From: CAYWBU01 sp942491525
GTDB taxonomy: Bacteria > Desulfobacterota > Desulfomonilia > UBA1062
DNA: 64,000 nt
Assembly (NCBI GenBank): GCA_942491525.1
Contig: CALOBW010000044.1
Location: 1-64,000, forward strand
Direction of reading: 5' to 3'
Part shown: piece after piece, positions 51,191 through 60,608 of the stretch
Position numbering within the stretch: position 1 is the first letter of the stretch
Layout of the letters: each line of letters starts with the position of its first letter
Notes under the pieces: model-generated
The model's input: only the letters and a program-made list of their open reading frames with translations
Database searches by the model: none
What the model was told of the DNA's origin: nothing
Made by a program: the position numbers and the translations under genes

Positions 51191-51361
51191 ATGAAGACAG
51201 AAATCACACCCGCCCCAAAACATGAAGCGACCAACACCAAGCTAAAGCAAAGTCACATGCAAATACTTGAAGGCATTGCACGAGGTGAACGCGCTGTACT
51301 GAAAAATAAAATTTTCTCCAAGGCCGATGCCAGAGCAGCAATGCAAAAATGGCTCGATTAA
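51191..51361 (+). CDS. Small protein resembling the tail of a type II antitoxin
   Basis: 56 aa. The C-terminal half (ILEGIARGERAVLKNKIFSKADARAAMQKWLD, seen here as ILEGIARGERAVL and AAMQKWLD) has the pattern of antitoxins of RelB/ParD-like modules, which bind a toxin by such a helix. No toxin gene is found on either side, and no N-terminal DNA-binding domain is seen, so it may be an orphan or remnant. The start at 51191 follows the promoter by 8 bases; a TTG at 51170 would lie upstream of the -10 box. Confidence 0.45.
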   Translation: MKTEITPAPKHEATNTKLKQSHMQILEGIARGERAVLKNKIFSKADARAAMQKWLD

Positions 51362-51394
51362 TCGTAGGCTAGCTTCACAGACTCACCCCCCAAC

Positions 51395-51976
51395 CTAAAG
51401 ACAAGCCACCGCCCCAATCTCCAGCGCCCGCTTCACAACCCCGGCGCACCACGCATAGGAGCGGTTCCCCATCCGGTTATGATTCAGAACCAGCTCCCGC
51501 TGCAGCTCTTCAAGCTCCGCCCGGCTCAGGCTGCCCTCTTTGGCCAGCATGCGCTGCAACTGGGCCGGCGTGACCTCCTCGCGCACAATCCTGCCCAGCA
51601 GCATGGAGGCCTCAACTTCGCTGCAGCCGAAGAGCCGCTGCACAAACCCAACGGCATGCTCATGAAAAACCAGCCCCGGCTGGTCTGAGACGACCTTTTC
51701 CAGATAGCTGCTGACCTCCTGCTGCTGCACGGCGCAGGCGATCACATAAGCCGCCTCATACTCATTGCCGGGGCGCACCCGATTGTAGGCGTAGATCAGA
51801 TTGCCGCGCTGGGCATCCGTCAGTTCGCCGGCCTGCTGCTCCAGGGCCAGCTCCAGGTCGTGCAAATTGATATGGAAGCTCTGAGCCTGCACGCTTTCGC
51901 GCGGCCAGCAGCAGAGCAGGATAAAGGCCGCAAACCAGATGACCACCACGATCCAGAGAGTTTTATGATTCTGCAT
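51395..51976 (-). CDS. Membrane-anchored protein of unknown function
   Basis: 193 aa from the ATG preceded by AAGGAG. N-terminal membrane helix (TLWIVVVIWFAAFILLCCW), then a helical soluble domain with GCSEVEASMLLGRI and a C-terminal NRSYAWCAGVVKRALEIG. No family recognised. Stand-alone gene, divergent from the WYL regulator. Confidence 0.65.
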   Translation of the reverse strand: MQNHKTLWIVVVIWFAAFILLCCWPRESVQAQSFHINLHDLELALEQQAGELTDAQRGNLIYAYNRVRPGNEYEAAYVIACAVQQQEVSSYLEKVVSDQPGLVFHEHAVGFVQRLFGCSEVEASMLLGRIVREEVTPAQLQRMLAKEGSLSRAELEELQRELVLNHNRMGNRSYAWCAGVVKRALEIGAVACL

Positions 51977-52065
51977 GAGCATCTCCTTTTTTATTAACTG
52001 AGATAATGGTAGCATGGCTTCATTCCAGATCGCGGAACGATAAAAATAAATTTATGAGGTAGATT

Positions 52066-53049
52066 ATGCCTGAAAAAATAAGCCCCTATGCCAGCTACGG
52101 CGAGAAACTGATCAAACTTTTCGCCAAACTGCTCTTCTCGGGCCGGGCCTACTCGCTGGGTGAGCTGAGCCGCATGCTGGACTGCTCCAAACAGACCGTG
52201 CTGCGCCTGATCGACGACATCAAGCGCTCCTACGGGGTTGAGATCGAGGAGTTCACCGAGGGGCGCCAGAAGTTCTACAAGGTCAGGAAGAGCGCCAAGC
52301 TGCCACCGGCCCTGAGCCTGACCGAAAATGAGCTCGACACCCTCATGATGTGCCGCGCCTTTGCCGAGCACCTGCTGGGCTCGCACCTCTTTGAGGAGGC
52401 CTCCCAGGCCCTGGAGAAGAGCCAGGCCCAGCTGAACAACCCGCGCGCCGCCCACCACTTCACAGCCTACCGCCCGGGCTCGATCGACTACACCAGAAAT
52501 GAGGCCGACATCCGCACGATCCTCAACTGCATGCAGAACTCCCTGCTCTGCCAGCTGAGCTATCGCCCGCTGAGCAGTTCGCGCGCCAAGAGCTACACCA
52601 TCATGCCGCTCAAGATCTTCTCCCACGGCGACACGATCTATGTCAGCGCGCGCCTGGCGCTCAACGGCGAGGACCGGCTCTTCGCCACCCACCGCATCCA
52701 GCAGACCAAACAGCTTGATGAGAGCTTTATCTTCCCCAAGGATTATGACTTTGAGCAGACCTACAACCAGAACTTCGGCATCATCAAGGGCGAAAGTTTT
52801 GAGGCCTTGGTTGCCTTCAGCGGATTTGCGGCCCAGTATGTCGCCGAGCGCAACTGGAGCCCGGACCAGAAGATCACCAAGCAAAAAGACGGCGGCATCC
52901 GGCTCAGGTTCAGCGCCTCATCCAAGCCCGAGCTGATCGCCTGGATTCTCTCCTTCGGGCCGGAAGCGTTGGTGCTGAAGCCAGGCTGGCTGAGGGAGGA
53001 GATCCGGGCTAAGCTGGCGTCGACAGCAGCGCTTTACGCCGCCGACTGA
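52066..53049 (+). CDS. WYL-domain transcriptional regulator
   Basis: 327 aa. N-terminal winged helix (LGELSRMLDCSKQTVLRLIDDIKRSYG, about residues 35-62) and a WYL-type ligand domain (about 150-230; LLCQLSYRPLSS and MPLKIFSHGDTIYVSARL), then the WCX-like C-terminus. WYL domains bind nucleic acid or nucleotides and control stress or defence genes. No defence system adjoins here. Its end overlaps the convergent acyl-CoA dehydrogenase gene by 41 bp. Confidence 0.86.
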   Translation: MPEKISPYASYGEKLIKLFAKLLFSGRAYSLGELSRMLDCSKQTVLRLIDDIKRSYGVEIEEFTEGRQKFYKVRKSAKLPPALSLTENELDTLMMCRAFAEHLLGSHLFEEASQALEKSQAQLNNPRAAHHFTAYRPGSIDYTRNEADIRTILNCMQNSLLCQLSYRPLSSSRAKSYTIMPLKIFSHGDTIYVSARLALNGEDRLFATHRIQQTKQLDESFIFPKDYDFEQTYNQNFGIIKGESFEALVAFSGFAAQYVAERNWSPDQKITKQKDGGIRLRFSASSKPELIAWILSFGPEALVLKPGWLREEIRAKLASTAALYAAD

Positions 53050-53902
53050 GGGCCCGCTGCCCCAGAGCCAGCAGGCCGTCGATATCTCTGAGCAGGCGCG
53101 GCCCGTCCGGGTGCCGCTGCCAGCTTGCCCTCTTCTCTGCCAGCATTTGCCCGAAGATCGCGGCAAACTCCGGCGGCAGGCTGTCCGGCTCACGCAGGTC
53201 GCAGCTCATGACCAGCTCCTCCAGCCGCCCCGTCTCGGCGCCCAGATACTTGGCGATGCCGGTCAGGATGCCGAGCATGAAGATCTCCTCGCGCTGGCGG
53301 AAGGGAATGGCAATCTCCTCATAGGCCGTGCCGGGCTCGCCGATCAGGGCTTCGGCCGGACACTCCTCCATTATAATGGAACCGTGGCGCACGGGCTTGA
53401 GCATATCCAAATCCATGGGCTCACCCATAGTCAAACCGGGGCTGCCGGCTTTCACCATAAAGGCCGAGTAGCGCTTGCGCTGACCCTGCATGCCGGTGAC
53501 GGCCAGCACGATGAAACGCCCGGCCGATACATTGGTCAGATAGCTCTTGCTGCCGCTGATCAGCCAGGTCTCGCCAGCCAGGCGCGCCGAGGTCTGCAGA
53601 AACTTGGGATGGGCACCGACGCCCGCCTCGGAGACGGCCAGGCAGAGACTCTCTTGGGTTTCGCCGACAAAGCTCACCAGCAGCCGCTGCACCAGCAAGG
53701 CCAGCGCGATGCCGGGCCAGCCCCCGGCGGCCGTAAGCGTTATCAGGGTCTGCATCAGAGTCGCATCATCACCGGGCCGCAACATGTCCAGCATGTCAGA
53801 CCAGAGCTCAGCCGGAAGATCTTCGACACGCTGCAGGCCATAGCGCGCGCCCATGCCCCGGGCCCAACGCGCTAGGCTGTCAATTTCATGAGAATCAAGC
53901 AT
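53009..53902 (-). CDS. Short acyl-CoA dehydrogenase-like protein
   Basis: 297 aa against about 380 for the family. The middle domain is recognisable (LAVSEAGVGAHPKFLQTSARLAGETWLISGSKSYLTN). The C-terminal four-helix domain, with the catalytic Glu, is shortened or absent, and the end overlaps the WYL gene by 41 bp. It may be a degraded gene, or a divergent subunit like those that work in pairs. No electron-transfer flavoprotein genes are nearby. The start has weak support. Confidence 0.7.
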   Translation of the reverse strand: MLDSHEIDSLARWARGMGARYGLQRVEDLPAELWSDMLDMLRPGDDATLMQTLITLTAAGGWPGIALALLVQRLLVSFVGETQESLCLAVSEAGVGAHPKFLQTSARLAGETWLISGSKSYLTNVSAGRFIVLAVTGMQGQRKRYSAFMVKAGSPGLTMGEPMDLDMLKPVRHGSIIMEECPAEALIGEPGTAYEEIAIPFRQREEIFMLGILTGIAKYLGAETGRLEELVMSCDLREPDSLPPEFAAIFGQMLAEKRASWQRHPDGPRLLRDIDGLLALGQRALSRRRKALLSTPA

Positions 53903-53997
53903 AGCACCTTCTCAACGGTTGTAATAATTCAATTTTCTGTCTATTATTGCGCACAATATACTTTAACTGCCGACAATAACGCAAGGTGGTGCTGCAG

Positions 53998-55878
53998 ATG
54001 CAAGAGACTCAAACGGAAAACAAGCGGCAGGATGATATCAGCCAGTTCCTCTTAGACGAGGGCGTTATCACCCGCCAGCAGCTGGAGCGGGCCGAAAGGA
54101 TCCACTCCAAGCTGGAAGAGAAGCAACGCCTCAGCGAGGTACTGGTCAAGCTCGGCTACGTCTATGACTCCCAGATCAAGGAGGTCATGAAGAAGCACAA
54201 GAAGAACCTGCGCCTGGGCGACTTCCTGCTGGAGATGAACTTCATCTCGGCCGAAAACCTGCGCAAGGCCCTGCACCTGCAGCAGACCGAGGGCAAACGC
54301 CTGGGCGACGTGCTGGTCGATCACGGCATGCTCACCGAGGAGAACCTCTGCCAGGCCCTCTCCGAGCAGCTCGACTGCCCCTACATCGAACCCAACCTGC
54401 GCATCATCGACAAGATCCTGATGAAGAAAACTTCGGTCACCTACATGAAGAAGTACCTCTTCATCCCCTTCTCCAAGACCGATGAGGGCATCATTGTCAT
54501 CTTCAAGGACCCGCTGGACGAGAACAGCATCAAGGCCGCCCAGCAGAGCTACGGCGACAAGATCATTCCGGCCATCACCACCAAGACCAGCCTGATCGAG
54601 GCCCTGGACGCCTTTCAGGTGGGCGCCCAGAAGGTGGATGTCAAACATGAGGGCGGCGGCATCGAGGATGACATCGTGCGCATGGTGGACTACATCATCC
54701 AGTCGGCCATCGACGAGGATGTCAGCGACATCCATATCGAACCCCTCTCGCAGAAAAGCCGCGTGCGCTACCGCAAGGACGGCGTGCTGATCCAGAAGAC
54801 CGAATTCCCCAAGCACCTGCACGACAAGATCATTTCACGCACCAAGATCATGGCCGGGGCCGACATCGCCGACAAGCGCCACCACCAGGACGGCAAGATC
54901 GACTACATCTACTACAACAACCGCCTCGACATCCGCTTCTCATCCTACGTGACCGTCCACGGCGAAAACGTGGTCATGCGCCTCCTGAGCAAGAAGAAGG
55001 GCCTCAACAACTTAAGCGAGCTGGGCATGGCGCCCGGCACCCTGCGCAAGTTCATCGACGAGGTGCTGATGCCGACCTCGGGGGTGGTCATCATCACCGG
55101 GCCCACCGGCAGCGGCAAGACCACCACCCTCTACAGCTCCATCGACTACTGCAACGACCCCTCCATCAAAATCATCACGGCCGAGGATCCGGTCGAGTAC
55201 ATGATCGACGGCATCATCCAGTGCTCGATCAACGACTACATCGGCCTGACCTTTGACGAGACCCTCAAATCCATCGTGCGCCAGGACCCCGACATCGTGG
55301 TGCTGGGCGAGATGCGCGACAAGAACTCGGTCGAGGTGGCCATCCAGGCGGCCCTGACCGGCCACAAGGTCTTCTCGACCTTCCACACCGAAGACTCCAT
55401 CGGCGGCATCCTGCGCCTGATGAACATGGACATTGAAACCTTCCTGATCTCCTCCACCGTGCTCTCGATCGTGGCCCAGCGCCTGCTGCGCAAGGTCTGC
55501 CCCCACTGCAAGGAGAGCTATGAACCGGAACCGCGCGAGGTCCTGCGCGCCGGCCTGAGCCAGGAGGAGATCAAGGACTACACCTTCCATCACGGCACCG
55601 GCTGCCAGCACTGCAACTACACCGGCTACATGGGCCGGGTCGGCATCTATGAACTGCTGGTGCTCAACGAGCCCATCAAGAACGCCATCCTGGAGCGCCA
55701 GACCTCCTATCAGATCCGCAAGATCAGCACCGAGCACTCGGGCCTGGTCTCGCTGCTGGAGGACGGCATCGTCAAGGCGGTCAAGGGCATCACCACCATC
55801 GAAGAGGTCAACAAGCATGTGCCCTATGCCGGCAAACCCAGACCCATCGAAGAAATCCTGAAGATTGTGGAGCATTAA
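53998..55878 (+). CDS. GspE/PilB-type secretion ATPase with MshEN (c-di-GMP) motifs
   Basis: 626 aa. N-terminal MshEN-type repeats: RLGDFLLEMNFISAENL and RLGDVLVDHGMLTEENL, each followed by an LxxxL pattern, as in domains that bind cyclic di-GMP. The ATPase half has the Asp boxes, Walker A GPTGSGKTTTLYSS, Walker B DIVVLGEMRD, and a tetra-Cys zinc site (CPHCKES and CQHCNYTG). It powers assembly of a type IV pilus or type II secretion pseudopilus. No pilin, platform or secretin genes follow. The start at ATG 53998 is preferred over two GTG codons upstream because AAGGTGG then lies 8 bases ahead. Confidence 0.92.
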   Translation: MQETQTENKRQDDISQFLLDEGVITRQQLERAERIHSKLEEKQRLSEVLVKLGYVYDSQIKEVMKKHKKNLRLGDFLLEMNFISAENLRKALHLQQTEGKRLGDVLVDHGMLTEENLCQALSEQLDCPYIEPNLRIIDKILMKKTSVTYMKKYLFIPFSKTDEGIIVIFKDPLDENSIKAAQQSYGDKIIPAITTKTSLIEALDAFQVGAQKVDVKHEGGGIEDDIVRMVDYIIQSAIDEDVSDIHIEPLSQKSRVRYRKDGVLIQKTEFPKHLHDKIISRTKIMAGADIADKRHHQDGKIDYIYYNNRLDIRFSSYVTVHGENVVMRLLSKKKGLNNLSELGMAPGTLRKFIDEVLMPTSGVVIITGPTGSGKTTTLYSSIDYCNDPSIKIITAEDPVEYMIDGIIQCSINDYIGLTFDETLKSIVRQDPDIVVLGEMRDKNSVEVAIQAALTGHKVFSTFHTEDSIGGILRLMNMDIETFLISSTVLSIVAQRLLRKVCPHCKESYEPEPREVLRAGLSQEEIKDYTFHHGTGCQHCNYTGYMGRVGIYELLVLNEPIKNAILERQTSYQIRKISTEHSGLVSLLEDGIVKAVKGITTIEEVNKHVPYAGKPRPIEEILKIVEH

Positions 55879-55879
55879 A

Positions 55880-56725
55880 ATGAGCGTATCCATCAAAGAG
55901 ATCATCGAAAGAGAACTGCAGCAGGAGGAGATCCCCCTGCCCACCATCGACAACACCGCCGCCAGCATCATGAACCTGCTGCAAAACGAAAACACCTCCA
56001 TTGACGATCTGGCCAGCGTCATCGAGCGCGACCCCTCCCTGACCGCCAAGGTGCTCAACCTCTCCAACTCATCCTTCTACGCCGGTCTGGCCAAGATCAA
56101 GAATGTGGAGCGGGCCATCTCGCGCGTCGGCATGGGCACCATCAAGAACTTCCTGATGACCTCCAGCATGAAGAACTCCTTTGAGGGCGACATCCCGGGC
56201 CTCAAGGAGAGCTTCCAGATCAACTGGCGCCACTCGCTGGGCTGCGCCATCTGCGCCAAGCGCATCGCCGAGCACATCAATCTGCGCTCCATCTCCGAAG
56301 ACGCCTACCTGCTGGGGCTGCTGCACGACATCGGCACCATCTCGATCTTCAACACCCTGCACAAGTACCGCTCCGAGATGGACCAGGGCCTCAGCGACGA
56401 GCTGGTGCGCGAAATCACCCTGGCCTTCCACGCCCAGGCCAGCGGCCAGATCCTGGAGAAGCTCAACTTTGACGAGAAGCTCTGCAAGATCGTGGCTTTC
56501 CACCAGCAGCCCGATGAATTTCCCGACCAGGATGATCCGCTCTTCAACATCCTGCAGATCTCAAACTCCCTGCTGGACAAGCTGGGGATCTCGCTCTACC
56601 CCGACCCGACCATCACCCTGACCGGCCTGCCCTACACCAAGACCCTGGGCCTGGACGCCATGTTCTTCGCCGTGGCCGAGGTTGATATTGAGGATGCCCT
56701 CATGAATCTGGATCAGATGGTCTAG
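55880..56725 (+). CDS. HDOD-domain signalling protein
   Basis: 281 aa from the ATG 1 bp after the previous stop codon. HDOD domain (about residues 15-215) with LPTIDNTAASIMNLLQNE, IERDPSLTAKVLNLSNSSFY and the HD-like LLGLLHDIGTISIFN. HDOD proteins take part in signalling without a proven enzymatic activity. Translational coupling to the ATPase suggests it modulates that ATPase. The end overlaps the convergent VWA gene by 4 bp. Confidence 0.88.
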   Translation: MSVSIKEIIERELQQEEIPLPTIDNTAASIMNLLQNENTSIDDLASVIERDPSLTAKVLNLSNSSFYAGLAKIKNVERAISRVGMGTIKNFLMTSSMKNSFEGDIPGLKESFQINWRHSLGCAICAKRIAEHINLRSISEDAYLLGLLHDIGTISIFNTLHKYRSEMDQGLSDELVREITLAFHAQASGQILEKLNFDEKLCKIVAFHQQPDEFPDQDDPLFNILQISNSLLDKLGISLYPDPTITLTGLPYTKTLGLDAMFFAVAEVDIEDALMNLDQMV

Positions 56726-58083
56726 AGCACCAGATCCTCAATGAAAGAGATCAGCTGATTGAGGTTGCGGCAGGTCCGCAGCTCGTGGCAGTAGGGCTTG
56801 TAGCGCAGCATCTCGGAATCGCCGGTGTGCCAGATCTTCTCGGGCTCCGGATTGAGCCAGATGATGCGGCGGCACTTCTCGCGCAGCTCGCCCAGGATCT
56901 CGCTCCTGGGATTCATGTAGTTGGAGCGCGCATCGCCCATGATGATCAGAGTTGTGCGCTTGTTGAGCACGTCCATATGATGCTCTCTGAATGAGAGCAG
57001 CGCCGCGCCGTAGTCGGTGGGCGCGCCGTAACTGATATCCAGCTCACGCAGCACCAGCTCAAGGGCCCGGTTGATCTCATGGTTTTCCAGAACCTCGGAA
57101 ACTTCGCATATCCGGTTAATAAAGACAAAGCTGTTGACGCGACTGAAGCACTCCTGCAGGGCGTAGAGCACGCTCAGCATGAAACGCGCCGTGCCCCAGA
57201 CCGAACTGGAGATGTCGCAAATGGCCACCACCTTGCCCTTGGCCGGCGCATGCTTGCGGTAGCAGAGCTCCAGCGGAATGCCCTGGTAGCGCCCGGCCCG
57301 CCGCAGAGTCTGCTTGACATCCAGATGGCTGCGGCTGGCGGCCTGGTGGCGCCGCGCCACCAGATCCTTCAACTTGCGCACCAGCCTCTCGATGGCCGCC
57401 TGCATCTCCTCAAGCTCCTGGGCGCTCAAGGCACTGAAGGGCTTTTCGCCGAAGGCCCTGATGTGCTGCTCATTGGTGCGCACATGGCGCAGGGACTCGT
57501 TGAGCGGGGCATCGCTGTTGAGCAGCATGGATTGGACCGAGTTGAGGCGCTCATCCAGATAGGTGCGCACGGCCGCACTGTTCTCCCAGCCCAGTTCATC
57601 GTCGGCCTGCCCCAGCACCAGGCCGAGTTCACGGCGCATGCGGTTGAGCGCGATCATAATTTCCAGGTTGCCGCCCAGCTGGGAGACGGCCAGCTTGCTG
57701 GAGCGCTGCTCGGCGTCGCTGATGCGGATCTGCTCGAATCGCTCCAGCAGCCCGAGGGGCTCGCCCAGCAGGAAGTCGCGAATCTCGCCCTCGATAGCGC
57801 CCGCCGACGGCAACCGCTCCAGGAGCTCCTGCACCTCGCTGCGCTCTTCAAGGGCGCTGAAATCGCTCTGCTGCTCATGAAAGTAGAGCCGGTAGATGTG
57901 CTCGAAGCGGCGCATATCCCGGTGCGACTTGACGAAGTTGGTCCTGAGGGTGCTCCTGAACTGGGACTCGTTCAGCTGATCGATCAGCTCCAGCTGAGAG
58001 AGACAGTCCAGCACCTCGGCCGTCGAGATGCGCAGGCCGCCGGCCCGCAGACCTGCAGCAAAATTCTCGACCAGATTAAGCAC
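56722..58083 (-). CDS. VWA-domain protein, CoxE/MadC type
   Basis: 453 aa. N-terminal helical region and a C-terminal von Willebrand A domain with the metal-site motif DISSSV and, later, RTTLIIMGDARSNY. CoxE-type proteins work with a MoxR-type AAA+ ATPase as metal-insertion or protein-remodelling chaperones. The AAA+ partner overlaps it by 8 bp. No target enzyme (for example CO dehydrogenase) is visible close by. Confidence 0.88.
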   Translation of the reverse strand: MLNLVENFAAGLRAGGLRISTAEVLDCLSQLELIDQLNESQFRSTLRTNFVKSHRDMRRFEHIYRLYFHEQQSDFSALEERSEVQELLERLPSAGAIEGEIRDFLLGEPLGLLERFEQIRISDAEQRSSKLAVSQLGGNLEIMIALNRMRRELGLVLGQADDELGWENSAAVRTYLDERLNSVQSMLLNSDAPLNESLRHVRTNEQHIRAFGEKPFSALSAQELEEMQAAIERLVRKLKDLVARRHQAASRSHLDVKQTLRRAGRYQGIPLELCYRKHAPAKGKVVAICDISSSVWGTARFMLSVLYALQECFSRVNSFVFINRICEVSEVLENHEINRALELVLRELDISYGAPTDYGAALLSFREHHMDVLNKRTTLIIMGDARSNYMNPRSEILGELREKCRRIIWLNPEPEKIWHTGDSEMLRYKPYCHELRTCRNLNQLISFIEDLVL

Positions 58084-58966
58084 AGCCCCGGACCTGATCC
58101 ATGTCAGACTTGTACTTCAGAATCATGTTGAGGGTCTGGCTCAGAACTTCAGGCGTGATGTCGTCGACCTGCAGGGCCAGCAGGGCCTGGGCCCAGTCCA
58201 GGGTCTCGGAGATGCAGGGCTGCTTCTTGAGATCCAGCTTGCGGATCTCACGCACCCGGTCCACCAGCTGCTCGGCCAGACGCTGCTCAATGCCGGGCAG
58301 CTTCAGCCTGACGATCCTAACCTCCAGCTCGCGCGCCGGATAATCGATATAGAGATGGATGCAGCGGCGCTTCAGGGCGTCACTCATGTCGCGGTAGTTG
58401 TTGGAAGTCAGAAAGACAAAGGGGATATGCCTGGCCATCCTGGTGCCCAGCTCCGGGATGGTCACCTGGAAATCGCTGAGCAGCTCCAGCAGAAAGGCCT
58501 CAAACTCCGGGTCGGACTTGTCGACCTCGTCGATCAGGAGCACGCTCGGCTCCTCCGAGCTGATGGCCTTGAGCAGGGGCCGCGGCTGGATGAAACGCTC
58601 CGAGAAGAAGGCATCCTCCTGGGAGGCGATGCGCTCGACCGACTCGCTCAAGCTGGCCGCGCCGTCGATCACGTCCGCGATCTTCTCCTTGACCATCTGG
58701 GTATAGAGCAGCTGCTTGGCGTACTCCCACTCATAGAGCGCCTTGGCCTCATCCAACCCCTCATAGCACTGCAGCCGGATCAGTTCGCGCTTGAGCGCGC
58801 GGCTGAGGGCCTTGGCCAGCTCGGTCTTGCCGCCGCCGGCCGGACCCTCGACCAGCACCGGCTTGTTGGTGGCCGCGGCCAGAAACACAACCGTGGCGAT
58901 CTCTTCGGACGCAATGTAACCGGCCTCCTCCAACTTCAACATCACATCAGCAACATCTTTGAACAT
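58076..58966 (-). CDS. MoxR-type AAA+ ATPase
   Basis: 296 aa. Walker A VEGPAGGGKTELAKAL (residues about 36-51), Walker B LLIDEVDKSDPEFE, and sensor 1 FVFLTSNNYRDMSDALKRRC. MoxR/CoxD/NorQ-like ATPases act with a VWA protein, here the gene directly downstream. Divergent from adenine deaminase. Confidence 0.92.
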   Translation of the reverse strand: MFKDVADVMLKLEEAGYIASEEIATVVFLAAATNKPVLVEGPAGGGKTELAKALSRALKRELIRLQCYEGLDEAKALYEWEYAKQLLYTQMVKEKIADVIDGAASLSESVERIASQEDAFFSERFIQPRPLLKAISSEEPSVLLIDEVDKSDPEFEAFLLELLSDFQVTIPELGTRMARHIPFVFLTSNNYRDMSDALKRRCIHLYIDYPARELEVRIVRLKLPGIEQRLAEQLVDRVREIRKLDLKKQPCISETLDWAQALLALQVDDITPEVLSQTLNMILKYKSDMDQVRGCA

Positions 58967-59024
58967 GGCTCTCCCCTTGTGCGAGCTTACTTTTGATGAT
59001 TATAACACAGATAAGGAGACAAGC

Positions 59025-60608
59025 ATGGCTGAAACTTTCAAAGGACAGATTGTGGATCTGATCAAACGCGAAATTTTTCCTGGCAGCATCAGGGTGGCAG
59101 AGGGCCGCATCACCGAGGTCAGCAGGCTGGAGAGCGCCCCGGAGCACTACATAATCCCGGGCCTGGTGGACAGCCATGTGCACATCGAGAGCTCCATGCT
59201 GACGCCGGCCAACTTCGGCCGCGCAGCCGTGACCCACGGCAGCGTCGCCGCCCTGACCGACCCCCATGAGATCGCCAACGTGCTGGGCATGCGCGGCATC
59301 GACTACATGCTGGATGATGCCCAAAAGAGCGCCTTCAAGTTCTTCTTCGGCGCGCCCTCCTGCGTGCCGGCCACCGGCTTCGAGACCGCCGGCGCCGAAC
59401 TGGATGCCGCGGCGGTTGAAGAGCTGCTGGCTCGCGACGAGATCTGCTTCCTGAGCGAGATGATGAACTTTCCGGGCGTGATCCACAATGATGAGAGCGT
59501 CATGCAGAAGATCGCTTGCGCCAAGGCTCTTCACAAGCCCGTTGACGGCCATGCGCCCGGCCTGAGCGGTGCAGCCCTCAAGAAGTATGTGGATGCCGGC
59601 ATCACCACCGACCATGAGGCCTTCACCTATGCCGAGGCCTTAGAGAAGATCGAGCTGGGCATGAAGATCCAGATCCGCGAGGGCTCGGCGGCCAAGAACT
59701 TCTCAGACCTGCTCAGGCTGATCGATGAGCGCCCTGAGATGTGCATGTTCTGCAGCGACGACAAGCATCCGGACGACCTGATCCAGGGCCACATCAACCT
59801 GCTGGTGCAGGGCGCCATCAGAGCCGGCTGCGACCCGCTGAACGTGCTGACCTGCGCCTGTCTGACACCGATTAAACACTATCACCTGGATGTGGGCCTG
59901 CTGCAGGCGGGCGATGCGGCCGACTTCATCATCGTCAACAATCTAGCAAACTTTGATGTTCTGCAAACCTATATTGACGGCGAGCTGGTCGCCGAAAACG
60001 GCCAGAGCCTGCTGCCCCCGGTCGCGGTCGAACCGATCAACCCGGCCCACGCCCGCAGCTATGAAGCGGCCGAGTTCACAATCCAAGAACTCAGCGACTC
60101 CGCCCATGTGATCGAGGTCTTTGACGGTCAGCTGATCACCGGCCACAGGATCATGAACCCCGCCGGCCTGCTCAAAATTGCGGTCTGCAACCGCTACCAC
60201 GAGGCCCCGCCCATGTGCGGCTATGTGACCGGCTTTGAGCTGCAGGAGGGCGCCATCGCCGGCAGCGTGGCCCACGACTCCCACAACATCATCGCCATCG
60301 GCAGCAGCAGTGAATATATCTGCCGGGCGGTCAACCTGGTCAGCCGCGGCGGCCTGGCGGTGGTCGGGCCGGAGAAGAAGCTGAGCATGGAGCTGCCGGT
60401 GGCCGGCCTGATCTCCACAATGGATGCCTGGCAGACCGCCGCAGAGTATGCCGCCCTGGACTCTTATGCCAGGCAGCTGGTGCGCGGCCTGCGCGCCCCC
60501 TTCATGACCCTCTCCTTCATGGCCCTGCCGGTCATCCCGAGCCTCAAAATCACGGACAAGGGTCTCTTCGATGTGGAGCAGTTCAGCTTTATCGAACTTT
60601 TTGATTAG
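59025..60608 (+). CDS. ade: Adenine deaminase
   Basis: 527 aa from the ATG preceded by AAGGAG; the frame is open for another 22 codons, but that region overlaps the divergent MoxR promoter. Metal-binding HVHIESS, TDPHEIANVLG, VDGHAPGLSG, and CSDDKHPDDL are those of bacterial AdeC (adenine to hypoxanthine). Amidohydrolase domain followed by the C-terminal adenine-deaminase domain (HDSHNIIAIGSS; EKKLSMELPVAGLIS). Somewhat shorter than the usual 550-600 residues. Stand-alone gene of purine salvage. Confidence 0.93.
   Translation: MAETFKGQIVDLIKREIFPGSIRVAEGRITEVSRLESAPEHYIIPGLVDSHVHIESSMLTPANFGRAAVTHGSVAALTDPHEIANVLGMRGIDYMLDDAQKSAFKFFFGAPSCVPATGFETAGAELDAAAVEELLARDEICFLSEMMNFPGVIHNDESVMQKIACAKALHKPVDGHAPGLSGAALKKYVDAGITTDHEAFTYAEALEKIELGMKIQIREGSAAKNFSDLLRLIDERPEMCMFCSDDKHPDDLIQGHINLLVQGAIRAGCDPLNVLTCACLTPIKHYHLDVGLLQAGDAADFIIVNNLANFDVLQTYIDGELVAENGQSLLPPVAVEPINPAHARSYEAAEFTIQELSDSAHVIEVFDGQLITGHRIMNPAGLLKIAVCNRYHEAPPMCGYVTGFELQEGAIAGSVAHDSHNIIAIGSSSEYICRAVNLVSRGGLAVVGPEKKLSMELPVAGLISTMDAWQTAAEYAALDSYARQLVRGLRAPFMTLSFMALPVIPSLKITDKGLFDVEQFSFIELFD

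Noticed and set aside
52066..53049. Defence island around the WYL regulator
   Set aside because: WYL regulators often control defence genes, but the neighbours are an acyl-CoA dehydrogenase, a membrane protein and a pilus-type ATPase.
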